Shown here in pieces: positions 1 to 8,711 of a stretch of 64,000 nucleotides of DNA. The position numbers and the translations under genes are program-made. The notes beneath the pieces are model-generated. The model saw nothing but the letters and a program-made list of their open reading frames with translations. It ran no database searches and was not told where the DNA came from. Position 1 is the first letter of the stretch. Every line of letters begins with the position of its first letter. Origin of the DNA: Dyadobacter tibetensis Y620-1 (GTDB lineage Bacteria > Bacteroidota > Bacteroidia > Cytophagales > Spirosomataceae); the NCBI RefSeq assembly GCF_000566685.1, contig NZ_AZQN01000003.1:310001-374000 (forward strand), read 5' to 3'.

Positions 1-307
1 CTCCTCCTACAAGTTTTTCAGTCAGTTCGTAACCCGCCATAGGAGATAGATTAATATTGGTGACCGATCCGAGGCTGAGTCCAAAGCTTCCACCTAAACG
101 AACGCGCTCAATAGGAGGGCGCATACTGAATTCTGAGGGGCCTTCCAGATCGCTTATACGGGGAGTTCGTTCGGTAGGCTTGTATTCTACCGGCTTCTCA
201 GTTCTTAAGGAATCGGGCCGGTAATACTCTTGATCTTGCGCCCAGGCGCTATTTATGGAAAGCAAAATCAGAAGTGTGAGTAGGGTCGTGCAGATTTTAA
301 ATTTCAT
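1..307 (-). CDS. Exported beta-barrel-like protein, N-terminal part only
   Basis: The gene starts at an ATG read on the minus strand and runs off the left edge of the window, so only about 102 residues are visible. The first 23 residues form a signal peptide (basic start MKFKIC, a leucine-rich core, then SAWAQ before the likely cleavage site). A proline- and charge-rich linker follows, then RVRLGGSFGLSLGS and an alternating pattern that looks like the first strands of an outer-membrane beta-barrel. It is divergent from the M61 peptidase gene. No family can be named from this fragment; the outer-membrane location is inference. Confidence 0.7.
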   Translation of the reverse strand, partial: MKFKICTTLLTLLILLSINSAWAQDQEYYRPDSLRTEKPVEYKPTERTPRISDLEGPSEFSMRPPIERVRLGGSFGLSLGSVTNINLSPMAGYELTEKLVGG

Positions 308-409
308 TTAATTGTCGTTTATTTGGTCTGATTGATTATTGTAACGATTAAGTGTCTTACTTTGGTTTATTTGGCCAAAAGTATCCACTTTTATCCCTAT
401 TTAATACTT

Positions 410-1858
410 ATGCATTACCATATCTCTGCTGAGGACCCACTTTCACATTTTATAGACATCGTCTGGAGTATTGACCAAGTCGCCGAACCGGAGATAGAAA
501 TACAACTTCCTGCCTGGCGTCCCGGGAGATATGAGATTCAAAACTTCGCCAAAAATATTCAAAAAATAGAAGCCCTCGCAGAGGATGGCTCGAAACTATT
601 TATAGGAAAAGTAAGCAAAGATCGTTGGCGAATTTTGCCGGAAGGTCATTCGAAGGTGATAGTTCGGTATCGCTATTTTGCTCAGGTTCAGAATGCGGGT
701 ACTAGTTATGTGGACGATACGCTTTGGTACCTTAATTTTATCAATTTTGCCATGTATGTGGAAGGACGAATCAATGAACCTTACCAGGTTAGTCTTGCCC
801 TTCCACAGGGGTATCGCATCGCTACCGGCCTGAAACGAGAAGGCAATACCCTGTTAGCACCTGACTTTTATGCCTTAGTTGACAGCCCTCTTCTGGCTTC
901 ATCTACCCTTCAAAAAGTGGAATACAAAGTCGGTGCTGTCGATTTCTACGTTTGGATGCATGGTGCGCTTAAGCCCAATTGGGAACGTATTTTATATGAT
1001 TTCCGCAGGTTCACTGCTGAGCAAATCGCTACTATGGGGTCCTTCCCTGAACGGGAATATCATTTTTTGAATCTGATTCTGCCCACTCCATACTATCACG
1101 GAGTTGAGCACCGAAACTCCACCATGGTAGTGCTAGGGCCCGACGCAGAAGGCGATGAATTGCATACAGATCTGCTGGGAGTAAGCGCTCATGAATTGTT
1201 TCATGCCTGGAATGTCATTCGTATCCGACCGTTGGAGTTACTTCCCTACGACTTCACCCGGGAAAACTATTTCAATACCTGTTTTGTGGCCGAAGGTTGT
1301 ACCACGTATTATGGTGATCTATTTTTGAAAAGATCAGGTGTTTTTGGATTAGATGAATATATTAAAGAGCTTGAAGTCTATATGAAGCGGCATTTTGAAG
1401 GAAGTAACCAGGCTTCACAATCCCTGCTGGAGTCGTCCTATGACCTCTGGCTTGACGGTTATGAAAGAGGTATTCCGGGCAGGAAGGTTTCGGTTTATCA
1501 TAAGGGAGCCTTGGTGGCACTTATTCTGGACCTTTTTCTGCGTAAGAAATCGAACCATAGCCAATCCCTGGACGACGTAATGCGCCTCATGTGGACTCGG
1601 TTTGGTGAGCCTTTTAAAGGGTATACCCTGCAGGATTACCAACAGGTGGTGGAGGAGGTTGCCGGAGAAAAGTTAGACTGGTATTGGGATTCCTGTGTGG
1701 CTGGTTCGGCTCCATTGGCTCCTATTCTGAATGATGCTCTCGCTTTCGTGGGGCTTCAAATGAATATTTCGGAAGGGGGACAGGTGGCGGTGGTTGTTCG
1801 GCACGGAGGACAGTTTCAACCTGACCGGGAAGCATGGCTGGCTTCCTGCCAGAAATGA
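410..1858 (+). CDS. M61 family metallopeptidase (glycyl-aminopeptidase type)
   Basis: Predicted zinc aminopeptidase of family M61. The zinc motif HELFH lies at residues 261-265, followed by AWN and RIRPLEL as is usual in the family. The downstream VAEGCTTYYGDLF segment supplies the third-ligand region. The N-terminal 150 residues match the beta-rich M61 N-terminal domain (LPAWRPGRYEIQNFAKN). An upstream in-frame extension exists, but MHYHISAEDP matches the usual family start, so the ATG at 410 is chosen; no signal peptide is visible from this start. At 482 residues it is shorter than the roughly 600-residue members carrying a C-terminal PDZ domain, and I see no clear PDZ here. It is convergent with the epimerase gene, 26 bp away. 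Confidence 0.85.
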   Translation: MHYHISAEDPLSHFIDIVWSIDQVAEPEIEIQLPAWRPGRYEIQNFAKNIQKIEALAEDGSKLFIGKVSKDRWRILPEGHSKVIVRYRYFAQVQNAGTSYVDDTLWYLNFINFAMYVEGRINEPYQVSLALPQGYRIATGLKREGNTLLAPDFYALVDSPLLASSTLQKVEYKVGAVDFYVWMHGALKPNWERILYDFRRFTAEQIATMGSFPEREYHFLNLILPTPYYHGVEHRNSTMVVLGPDAEGDELHTDLLGVSAHELFHAWNVIRIRPLELLPYDFTRENYFNTCFVAEGCTTYYGDLFLKRSGVFGLDEYIKELEVYMKRHFEGSNQASQSLLESSYDLWLDGYERGIPGRKVSVYHKGALVALILDLFLRKKSNHSQSLDDVMRLMWTRFGEPFKGYTLQDYQQVVEEVAGEKLDWYWDSCVAGSAPLAPILNDALAFVGLQMNISEGGQVAVVVRHGGQFQPDREAWLASCQK

Positions 1859-1884
1859 AGCTGAATAGGGGCTCAACAGGGGAG

Positions 1885-2802
1885 TTACTGCTGATGATAA
1901 AGATTTTTTAGTGCCTCTTTAAGGTCAGGAAATTCGTAAATAAAGTTTGTTTCGTTAGCAATCCGGTGGTTAATAACGTAATTGCTCCCCAGCACTACGC
2001 TGGCCATTTCTCCAAAGGCTAATCGCAGGGCGAAGGCAGGCACATTTGGTAGAAACTGTGGCCGGTTAAGCACCTCGCAAATCTGTTTGGTTAGATCGGC
2101 GTTGGTGACTGGAGGAGAAGCCACAGCATTATAAGTCCCATACCAGGACTCATTTTCAAGGGCTTCAATATAAAGTCGACATAAATCGTCGACATGAATC
2201 CAGGACATCCATTGGCTTCCAGAACCTAGCGGTGCACCCAGACCTAATTTGGCTGGTTGGGCTATTTTAGGCAGGGCTCCTCCCTCCAGGCTCAGAACCA
2301 CTCCGGTGCGCAGCTTTACGGTACGGACTCCTAAATTGGAAATTTGGTCGGCAGCTTTTTCCCAGAGAACAGTGACTTCCGATAGGAAATCCTTGCCTGC
2401 AGGAGCATCTTCGGTATGTTGAGCGTTGCCGGTATCCTGGCCATAATAGCTACTTCCGGAGGCCGAAATGAAGGATTTCAGGCTTATTTGGGCATCTTTA
2501 AGTTTTTGAGCTACCAGTTTAATGGTTTCCGTTCGACTATCGATAATAACCTTTTTGCGATCCTCTGTCCAACGACCGTCTGCTACCCCGGCCCCGGCCA
2601 GGTGTATCAGATGTTCTACACCTTCCAGAGCTCCTTCTTCTAGAAAGTTATTTTTTGTGTCATAACGAAAAACAGAAACGCCTTTTATAGGATCCTTACT
2701 GCGGCTCAGATAGCCTACAGAATATCCTCGCTCTTTGAGCAATGTGGTCAGCCGGGTTCCTACCAATCCTGTTCCTCCGGTAATTAGAATTTGATGTGCC
2801 AT
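1885..2802 (-). CDS. TIGR01777 family NAD(P)-binding epimerase (YfcH-like)
   Basis: Extended short-chain dehydrogenase/epimerase fold of 305 residues. The Rossmann motif GGTGLVGTRL is at residues 8-17, and HLAGAGVADGRW marks the typical TIGR01777 loop. The active-site region contains SASGSSYYG, and the C-terminal part (from about residue 245) matches the DUF1731 tail. Relatives are the E. coli YfcH and human SDR39U1 proteins, whose substrate is unknown. It lies 76 bp downstream of the acyltransferase gene on the same strand, so the two may share a transcript. Confidence 0.88.
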   Translation of the reverse strand: MAHQILITGGTGLVGTRLTTLLKERGYSVGYLSRSKDPIKGVSVFRYDTKNNFLEEGALEGVEHLIHLAGAGVADGRWTEDRKKVIIDSRTETIKLVAQKLKDAQISLKSFISASGSSYYGQDTGNAQHTEDAPAGKDFLSEVTVLWEKAADQISNLGVRTVKLRTGVVLSLEGGALPKIAQPAKLGLGAPLGSGSQWMSWIHVDDLCRLYIEALENESWYGTYNAVASPPVTNADLTKQICEVLNRPQFLPNVPAFALRLAFGEMASVVLGSNYVINHRIANETNFIYEFPDLKEALKNLYHQQ

Positions 2803-2878
2803 AAGTACTTTTGGTTAAAAATTCTTTAAAAATCATACCCGGAAATGGAAAGCTTTTAATGAATGAACCTGAAGAGAT

Positions 2879-3730
2879 TTAATCCGGACGAACGATCTGG
2901 TCACCTTTCTGCGGATTTTCCTGTTCAATGGCTTGAGTGATACGAGCCACCATTTGATCTATTGACTCGTCCTCAGCAAAGATGAGTGGGGCCTTGAACT
3001 CTACAGTTAGTCGGGTATTTCTCTTTTTGAATCGAAGGCCTTTTTTGTCAAATGCCCTTCTAAATCCATTGATTACCACAGGGATGACTATGGGGCGATG
3101 CTCCTTAATGAGATGTGCAGTGCCTTTTCGTACAGGGGCAAAAGGCTTGGTGGTACCCTGAGGAAAGCTTACTACCCAGCCATGTCCCAGCCCCAATCCG
3201 ATCTTGTCCTGTCCCTGATTATCTAAGTTGCGAGAGACATTCTCCCCATTGGCTCTCCAGGAACGGTCGACAGTGATGGCTCCACCCGTGCTAAACAATC
3301 GTGGTAAAAAACCCCCTTCTTTCATCGTTTCGGATGCCGCCACATAATAACATCGGGCTTTAGGAGAAAACAAATAAAAAGGAGGCGCAATCGTGTCCTT
3401 ATATCCCCACTTTGTGGCACAGAAAATATGGTAAAAAGCAATTACATCGGCGAAATAGGTTTGGTGGTTGGCCAGAAACAAAACCCCCTGGTCGGGAAGG
3501 TGCAGCAGCTGTTCACTACCTCGAATGGTAATCTTGTTTACGGCCGTATATCGGTAATAGGTAAACCAACCAATGATGAATATAAAAAAACGTTTCAGCG
3601 TTAAAAAATTCCCAAAGGGATCACGCTCAAATAGGCCTAAAAAGTCTATTTTGGCAAGCCATCCGGGAAGTAAACTGTATATTATTTTTTTTGTTGCCAT
3701 AGAAAAAGTGCCCAAGAGAAATAACTGCAT
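2879..3730 (-). CDS. 1-acyl-glycerol-phosphate acyltransferase family protein
   Basis: Likely membrane-associated acyltransferase of the PlsC/LPLAT family, which moves acyl groups onto lysophospholipids or related acceptors. Visible motifs are NHQTYFAD near residue 87 (block I) and FPQGT near residue 190 (block III). The His-to-Asp spacing is five residues rather than the canonical four, and block III has Gln in place of Glu. One hydrophobic segment (FFIFIIGWFTYY) precedes the catalytic domain. An internal ATG at 3700 giving MATKKIIYS is an equally plausible start. The gene is divergent from the M48 peptidase gene. Confidence 0.78.
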   Translation of the reverse strand: MQLFLLGTFSMATKKIIYSLLPGWLAKIDFLGLFERDPFGNFLTLKRFFIFIIGWFTYYRYTAVNKITIRGSEQLLHLPDQGVLFLANHQTYFADVIAFYHIFCATKWGYKDTIAPPFYLFSPKARCYYVAASETMKEGGFLPRLFSTGGAITVDRSWRANGENVSRNLDNQGQDKIGLGLGHGWVVSFPQGTTKPFAPVRKGTAHLIKEHRPIVIPVVINGFRRAFDKKGLRFKKRNTRLTVEFKAPLIFAEDESIDQMVARITQAIEQENPQKGDQIVRPD

Positions 3731-3754
3731 GCCCTGAAAAACTTCGAAAATAGT

Positions 3755-3762
3755 TACTTTTG
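3755..3762 (+). promoter_or_regulatory. Bacteroidota -7 element TACTTTTG
   Basis: TACTTTTG matches the TAnnTTTG -7 consensus. It would give a leader of about 140 nt for the M48 lipoprotein gene. No clear -33 TTTG is present at the expected distance, so this is a motif-only call. Confidence 0.4.
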
Positions 3763-3908
3763 CGACAAGGTGACGTAAAATATGCAGTATTTGTTGCGCT
3801 CAAAGGGCAAGCTCCTAGAAATGGGAAGGAAGCCTGTGGCATAATTTTTTCGCAAACTGCATTCAGTAGGCAGTTGAACTTAATCATTCAAGTTAACAAT
3901 AGCAATAT

Positions 3909-5384
3909 ATGAAAATGAAGGTATTTACCCATCTCCTTTTTGGCGTGGGAACCATGTGGGTTCTTTCTGGATGTTCCAGAAATCCTGTAACAGGCAAAAA
4001 GGAATTGATCTTTATGTCCAAAGAAAAGGAGTTGGCTATAGGAGCAGAGTCACATCCTTCAGTAGTGGCCACAATGGGACTATATGATGATAAAAACTTA
4101 CAAGCCTTTATAAATGAAAAGGGTAAGGCTATGGCAAAAATTTCGCATCGTCCCGATCTACCCTATCAATTTTTTATTGTTGATTCCCCGGTAGTGAATG
4201 CCTTTGCGGTGCCAGGGGGCTATGTATACTTCACCCGTGGCATCATGTCACACTTCAATAACGAAGCGGAATTTGCTGGTGTATTAGGTCATGAAATCGG
4301 CCATATCACCGCCCGTCATTCGGCCCGTCAACAAACTTCTCAGATTCTCGGACAGGTAGGTTTGATGGCAGGAATAGTACTGTCACCACAGATCAGAGGC
4401 ATGGCCGATCAGGCATCTCAGGTAGTGGGTACCCTGCTACTTAGCTATAGCAGGGAGCATGAAACAGAATCGGATGGTATTGGGGTAGAATATTCTAGCA
4501 AAATTGGATACGATGCCCATGAAATGGCTCACTTTTTCGGGACTTTGAAAAAATTATCGGATCAGAGCGGCCAAAGCATTCCTACATTCCAGTCCACCCA
4601 CCCCGATCCAGGTGACAGGATGACGAAAGTAGACGGCTTAGCCACCAAGTATCAACAGAAAAATCCAGGCTCTTATGAGGTGAACCGCAATGAATATCTC
4701 AAGAGAATTGACGGGATTATTTATGGTACGGATCCCAAACAAGGATTTGTCGAAAATGGAGCTTTTTATCATCCGGAATTGAAGTTTCAATTTCCAGTAC
4801 CTTCCGGTTGGCAATATGAAAACAGTCCTATTCAGTTTCAGATGGCGCCTAAAGATGGAAAATCTATGATGCTCTTTACCCTGGCTCAGGGCAAGACGCT
4901 GGATGAGGCTGCTCAGGGTGTTATCAAAGGTTATAACCTGCAAGTTTCTGAAAATACCAAAACCACTATTAATGGAAATCCCGCCTTGGTGATGGTGTCT
5001 ACTGTGGCTCAGCAGGCGCAGTCGGGACAGCAGCAGGCTGCACAGACTGATGCTAGTTCTACCAAGGTGGCTACCTGGCTCATTCAGTATGGTGGCACAA
5101 TTTACGCCATTCATGGCGTAGCCACTGCTGCAGACTTTAACAGTTACGCAGGACAATTTAAGCAGGTCGCTCAGGGCTTTAAGTCGGTAAGTGATCCCAA
5201 TATTCTTAATCGCCAGCCTGAGAGAATCCGAATAAAATCGGTACAGCGAACTGGTACCTTAAAAGAGGCTCTTAAGGATTATAATATGCCGGAAAGCAAG
5301 CTGAGCGAACTGTCAATCTTAAATGGAATGGAGCTGAATGCGAAGGTTGAAAAGGGTATGCTATTCAAAACTTTGAGTAAGTAA
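3909..5384 (+). CDS. M48 family metallopeptidase lipoprotein
   Basis: Zinc peptidase predicted to be anchored to a membrane as a lipoprotein. It starts with a signal sequence ending in the lipobox LSGC at residues 18-21, followed by the SRNPVTGKKEL sequence common in Oma1/LoiP-type M48 peptidases. The zinc motif HEIGH is at residues 128-132 and the third-ligand motif HETESD at 184-189. Residues from about 290 onward form an extra domain, and the last 55 residues resemble a LysM-like tail found in such proteins. Relatives take part in envelope protein quality control; the substrate here is unknown. A strong hairpin terminator follows. Confidence 0.9.
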   Translation: MKMKVFTHLLFGVGTMWVLSGCSRNPVTGKKELIFMSKEKELAIGAESHPSVVATMGLYDDKNLQAFINEKGKAMAKISHRPDLPYQFFIVDSPVVNAFAVPGGYVYFTRGIMSHFNNEAEFAGVLGHEIGHITARHSARQQTSQILGQVGLMAGIVLSPQIRGMADQASQVVGTLLLSYSREHETESDGIGVEYSSKIGYDAHEMAHFFGTLKKLSDQSGQSIPTFQSTHPDPGDRMTKVDGLATKYQQKNPGSYEVNRNEYLKRIDGIIYGTDPKQGFVENGAFYHPELKFQFPVPSGWQYENSPIQFQMAPKDGKSMMLFTLAQGKTLDEAAQGVIKGYNLQVSENTKTTINGNPALVMVSTVAQQAQSGQQQAAQTDASSTKVATWLIQYGGTIYAIHGVATAADFNSYAGQFKQVAQGFKSVSDPNILNRQPERIRIKSVQRTGTLKEALKDYNMPESKLSELSILNGMELNAKVEKGMLFKTLSK

Positions 5385-5399
5385 AGGAAAACAGATAAG

Positions 5400-5451
5400 A
5401 GAAAACGACAAACGCCATCGGGTTTTATCTCGATGGCGTTTGTCGTTTTCT
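5400..5451. terminator. Bidirectional rho-independent terminator
   Basis: A perfect 21-bp inverted repeat (5400-5420 with 5431-5451) and a 10-nt loop containing GTTTTATC. It starts 15 bp after the M48 gene and sits before the dsbD stop, so it can terminate both convergent transcripts. Confidence 0.85.
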
Positions 5452-5483
5452 AATGGAAAAAAGCATTCTTCCCGAAGGGATTG

Positions 5484-7589
5484 CTATTTAGTAAAAGCAG
5501 CCTTCCCGCTATCCAGGAAGTCAGCGAAATTTTGAGGATTCAGGTCATAATTGATAGGTTTTACCAGCAATTTCCCTTCGTGATCTACCAAACAATAATG
5601 GGGCTGCGCATTATTATTATATTTTACGATCTGCAAGTCTGCATTTTGTGCTCCAATGGTTTTTTTAATTTTATTGTCATAACTGGAGGTATACCATTCT
5701 CCTTTGGGTAATTCTGTTTTGTCGTCTACATAAAGGGCAACAATCACATAATCATTCCGCAGGCGCTGAAGTACCGCCGGATCTGACCATACCCGTGCCT
5801 CCATTTCTCTACAGTTGACACAACCATGGCCAGTAAAGTCAATAAATACAGGCTTATTAACCGATTTGGCATAGGCTAGTCCCTCCTCCAAATCGAAGAA
5901 TCCATCGAGTTCGTGAGGTAGGTGGAATAGATTTGCATATTTCTTAGGCATGGTGAAGCCATTTTGTGGAGTTGCGGAGGACCGTTTGCTTAAATCGAAA
6001 TCAAGCGAAGACTGTGGGGGTAAATAGCCCGCTAAAGCCTTGAGGGGAGCTCCCCACATTCCGGGAAGCATGTAGATGACGAAAGTGAAAGTGAATATTG
6101 CTAATAATATTCGAGGAACGCTTACCTTTTCGAGTACCGAATCGTGGGGAGTTCGTATTTTACCCAGAAGATAAAATCCTAGCATAGCGAAGATGACAAT
6201 CCAGAAGGCAAGGTATATTTCTCTATCGAGCAGGTTCCAGTGGTAGACCTGATCGGCGATGCTAAGAAATTTCAGAGCGAGGGCCAGTTCGAGGAAACCA
6301 AGAACCACTTTCACGGTATTGAGCCAGCCGCCCGATTTCGGCAATGATTTTAACCATTGGGGGAAAAGAGCAAACAGTGTGAATGGGATGGCAAAAGCCG
6401 ATGAAAATGCGGCCATCCCAATTATCGGCTTAAGTACTTCCCCACCCGCTGAAGCGACCAACAAACTTCCTACAATAGGGCCTGTACAGGAGAATGATAC
6501 CAGAACCAGGGTAAATGCCATGAAGAAAACGCCTGCATACCCCCCTTGATCGGCCTTTTGATCCATTTTATTGACCAGCCCACTAGGGAGAACAATTTCA
6601 AATAGACCCAAAAAAGAGAGTCCGAAGATAAAGAATACGGCAAAAAAGAGGACGTTAGGGATCCAATGGGTACTGAGGAAATTGGCAAAGGCTGGCCCGT
6701 TAATCCGGGATACAACCGTGCCAATTAAAGTGTAAATGACTATGATAGAAACTCCATATAGGAGTGCTTTGAACTTCCCCTTTTCTTGATTGGTAAAGAA
6801 ACTTACCGTCATAGGGATGATGGGGAAAACGCAAGGAGTAAGCAAGGCGACCAGCCCTGACAGAAAAGCAGCCAGGGCAAAGCCCCAGAGGGAGCCCCCC
6901 ATTGCCGAGCTTGAGGTCGTAGTAGCCAATCGACTATTGCCTGAAGCCTCGATCCGGGATTCTTCGGCTACGCCCATAGCAGACGAAGCGGTGTCGGTGG
7001 TCGACGGGCTTAGGTTTTTATTCTCTTGATTTGACACTTCAGTATTCTGGGCATCATCTCTGTTTTCGTCCTTAACAGAAGAAGGGACGGAAGCCGGCTC
7101 TGCGGCCGCAATAACTTCCAAGCCTTTAAACTCGAAGTCTTCCGTACCCGGAATGCACAAACCATTGATGGTGCTACAAGTCTGGAATTCTGACGTTCCT
7201 TTAATGATAGGTTTATCGGTAAGAATCTTTACGGTTTGCTTAAAAACAGCTTTTCCTGTGAAATATTTTACGTCTCCACCCCAGACCTCTTCATATTTGG
7301 TTTTAGGGTTTTGTGGCTTAAGCTTACCAACCAGTTCGAAAGTTTTATTTTTTTCGAAGTTAAAACTAGTAAGCATAGGACCCAAATCCGGATCGAAGTC
7401 AGAGGAGTATAAGTACCAGTCTTTATCGATAGTTGCCGTGAATATCAGGTCTACCATACCTCCCTTTTTAACTTGGGAATCTGAAAACCTGTAAGTCCAA
7501 GATGACTTGGCTTTTTGCACTTGGGCGAAAGTAGAGCTGCCAAGTGAAATGGCTCCGATAAGGAATAGAAGAAAAAAACTGCGTTTCAT
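5484..7589 (-). CDS. dsbD: Thiol:disulfide interchange protein DsbD
   Basis: Transmembrane electron carrier that moves reducing power from cytoplasmic thioredoxin to the periplasm, used for cytochrome c maturation and disulfide repair. The 701 residues show three parts. After a signal peptide (to about residue 22) comes an N-terminal immunoglobulin-like DsbD-alpha domain with a Cys pair in CSTINGLC. A central eight-helix region follows with TPCVFPIIPMT and FSCTGPIVG, the two redox Cys. A C-terminal thioredoxin domain carries GCVNC, with Cys 590 and 593. This is the full canonical arrangement. A Ser/Thr/Glu-rich linker joins the first two parts. It is divergent from argB. Confidence 0.95.
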   Translation of the reverse strand: MKRSFFLLFLIGAISLGSSTFAQVQKAKSSWTYRFSDSQVKKGGMVDLIFTATIDKDWYLYSSDFDPDLGPMLTSFNFEKNKTFELVGKLKPQNPKTKYEEVWGGDVKYFTGKAVFKQTVKILTDKPIIKGTSEFQTCSTINGLCIPGTEDFEFKGLEVIAAAEPASVPSSVKDENRDDAQNTEVSNQENKNLSPSTTDTASSAMGVAEESRIEASGNSRLATTTSSSAMGGSLWGFALAAFLSGLVALLTPCVFPIIPMTVSFFTNQEKGKFKALLYGVSIIVIYTLIGTVVSRINGPAFANFLSTHWIPNVLFFAVFFIFGLSFLGLFEIVLPSGLVNKMDQKADQGGYAGVFFMAFTLVLVSFSCTGPIVGSLLVASAGGEVLKPIIGMAAFSSAFAIPFTLFALFPQWLKSLPKSGGWLNTVKVVLGFLELALALKFLSIADQVYHWNLLDREIYLAFWIVIFAMLGFYLLGKIRTPHDSVLEKVSVPRILLAIFTFTFVIYMLPGMWGAPLKALAGYLPPQSSLDFDLSKRSSATPQNGFTMPKKYANLFHLPHELDGFFDLEEGLAYAKSVNKPVFIDFTGHGCVNCREMEARVWSDPAVLQRLRNDYVIVALYVDDKTELPKGEWYTSSYDNKIKKTIGAQNADLQIVKYNNNAQPHYCLVDHEGKLLVKPINYDLNPQNFADFLDSGKAAFTK

Positions 7590-7753
7590 GTTTGATTTAA
7601 ATATTATTATTTCTTGGGGCTAATGACTTGCCAGAGGGCATTGACTTACCGACATTTATGTAATGCAACGTAAAATTTTAAAAAAAATTCAAGATATACG
7701 CCGAGAAGATGTCTGGAGAGGTGTTGGAATTCATTCGAAATGGGCATTTATAT

Positions 7754-7761
7754 TAACTTTG
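7754..7761 (+). promoter_or_regulatory. Bacteroidota -7 element TAACTTTG upstream of argB
   Basis: TAACTTTG fits TAnnTTTG and lies 36 bp before the argB start, giving a short leader. A TTG occurs upstream at 7724-7726, but the spacing of 27 bp is longer than the usual 19-21. Confidence 0.5.
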
Positions 7762-7797
7762 CCTGCCAAACTCAGGATTTGAAAAATAAACATAAAT

Positions 7798-8586
7798 ATG
7801 CGTAATCTTTTGAAGGTAATAAAAATTGGAGGTAATATCATCGACAATCCAGAAGCATCTGCCCGCTTCCTAAATGATTTCTCCCGGCTGGAAGGGCCCA
7901 AGATATTGGTTCATGGGGGAGGCAAGGTAGCCACTCAAGTGGCGGCATCACTTCAGATTGAGACCCAAATGGTAGAGGGAAGGCGTATTACCGACAAATC
8001 TATGCTGGATGTGGTTACAATGGTATATGGCGGTTTGGTGAATAAGAATTTAGTCGCTCAACTTCAGGCTTTAGGAACTAACGCCATAGGTCTTACAGGA
8101 GCCGATGCGGGAATAATTCGTTCGGTGAAGCGTCCCGTGGGGTCCGTAGATTATGGATATGTCGGTGACATTGCTGAGGTGAATGCCGAGCGAATCGGGC
8201 AATTATTGGCGAGTGGGCTCGTACCTATCATCGCTCCGATAACGTATAGTGCTGAAGGTTTATTGTTAAATACCAACGCCGACACCATGGCTTCAGCAAC
8301 GGCAATCAGTTTAAGTCAGGTTTTTGGAACAAATCTGGTTTATTGCTTCGAGAAGAAGGGGGTATTATCGGATCCAGATAATGTCGACTCCGTTATCAAT
8401 AGCCTGAATACGAGAAGTTATGAAGCGTATAAGTCGGAGGGGGTCATTAACAAAGGAATGATTCCTAAATTGGATAATGCTTTTACTGCACTTAGAGATG
8501 GGGTGGAAAAAGTAACCATCTGCCATGCACAGGACCTGCTTCAGGCCCTGGCCGGTAATGCCGGTACGGTCATCGAGATGGAGTAA
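7798..8586 (+). CDS. argB: Acetylglutamate (or N-succinylglutamate) kinase
   Basis: Second step of arginine biosynthesis: phosphorylation of the gamma-carboxyl of N-acylglutamate with ATP in the cytoplasm. The amino-acid-kinase fold is clear: IKIGGNII at the N-terminus, HGGGK near residue 40, then GLTGADAG, LNTNADTMA and GMIPKLDNA. Length (262) fits NAGK. Some Bacteroidota, such as Bacteroides fragilis, use N-succinyl intermediates, so the true substrate may be N-succinylglutamate; sequence reading alone cannot decide. It stands alone here; argH is about 28 kb away on the other strand. Confidence 0.93.
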   Translation: MRNLLKVIKIGGNIIDNPEASARFLNDFSRLEGPKILVHGGGKVATQVAASLQIETQMVEGRRITDKSMLDVVTMVYGGLVNKNLVAQLQALGTNAIGLTGADAGIIRSVKRPVGSVDYGYVGDIAEVNAERIGQLLASGLVPIIAPITYSAEGLLLNTNADTMASATAISLSQVFGTNLVYCFEKKGVLSDPDNVDSVINSLNTRSYEAYKSEGVINKGMIPKLDNAFTALRDGVEKVTICHAQDLLQALAGNAGTVIEME

Positions 8587-8711
8587 CCGACTTATAACTA
8601 GGGATGAAGAAACGAGTTAGCTTCGGATTGTGAACGCACAGATACTTTTTAATTTTTTTTAATATCAAATTACTCTTAGTATCTTGTGTTTTCATAATAC
8701 CCAAGAAAACA

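Noticed and set aside
4638..5156. 172-codon frame antisense to the M48 peptidase gene
   Set aside because: Overlaps a strongly supported gene and shows no domain or signal.
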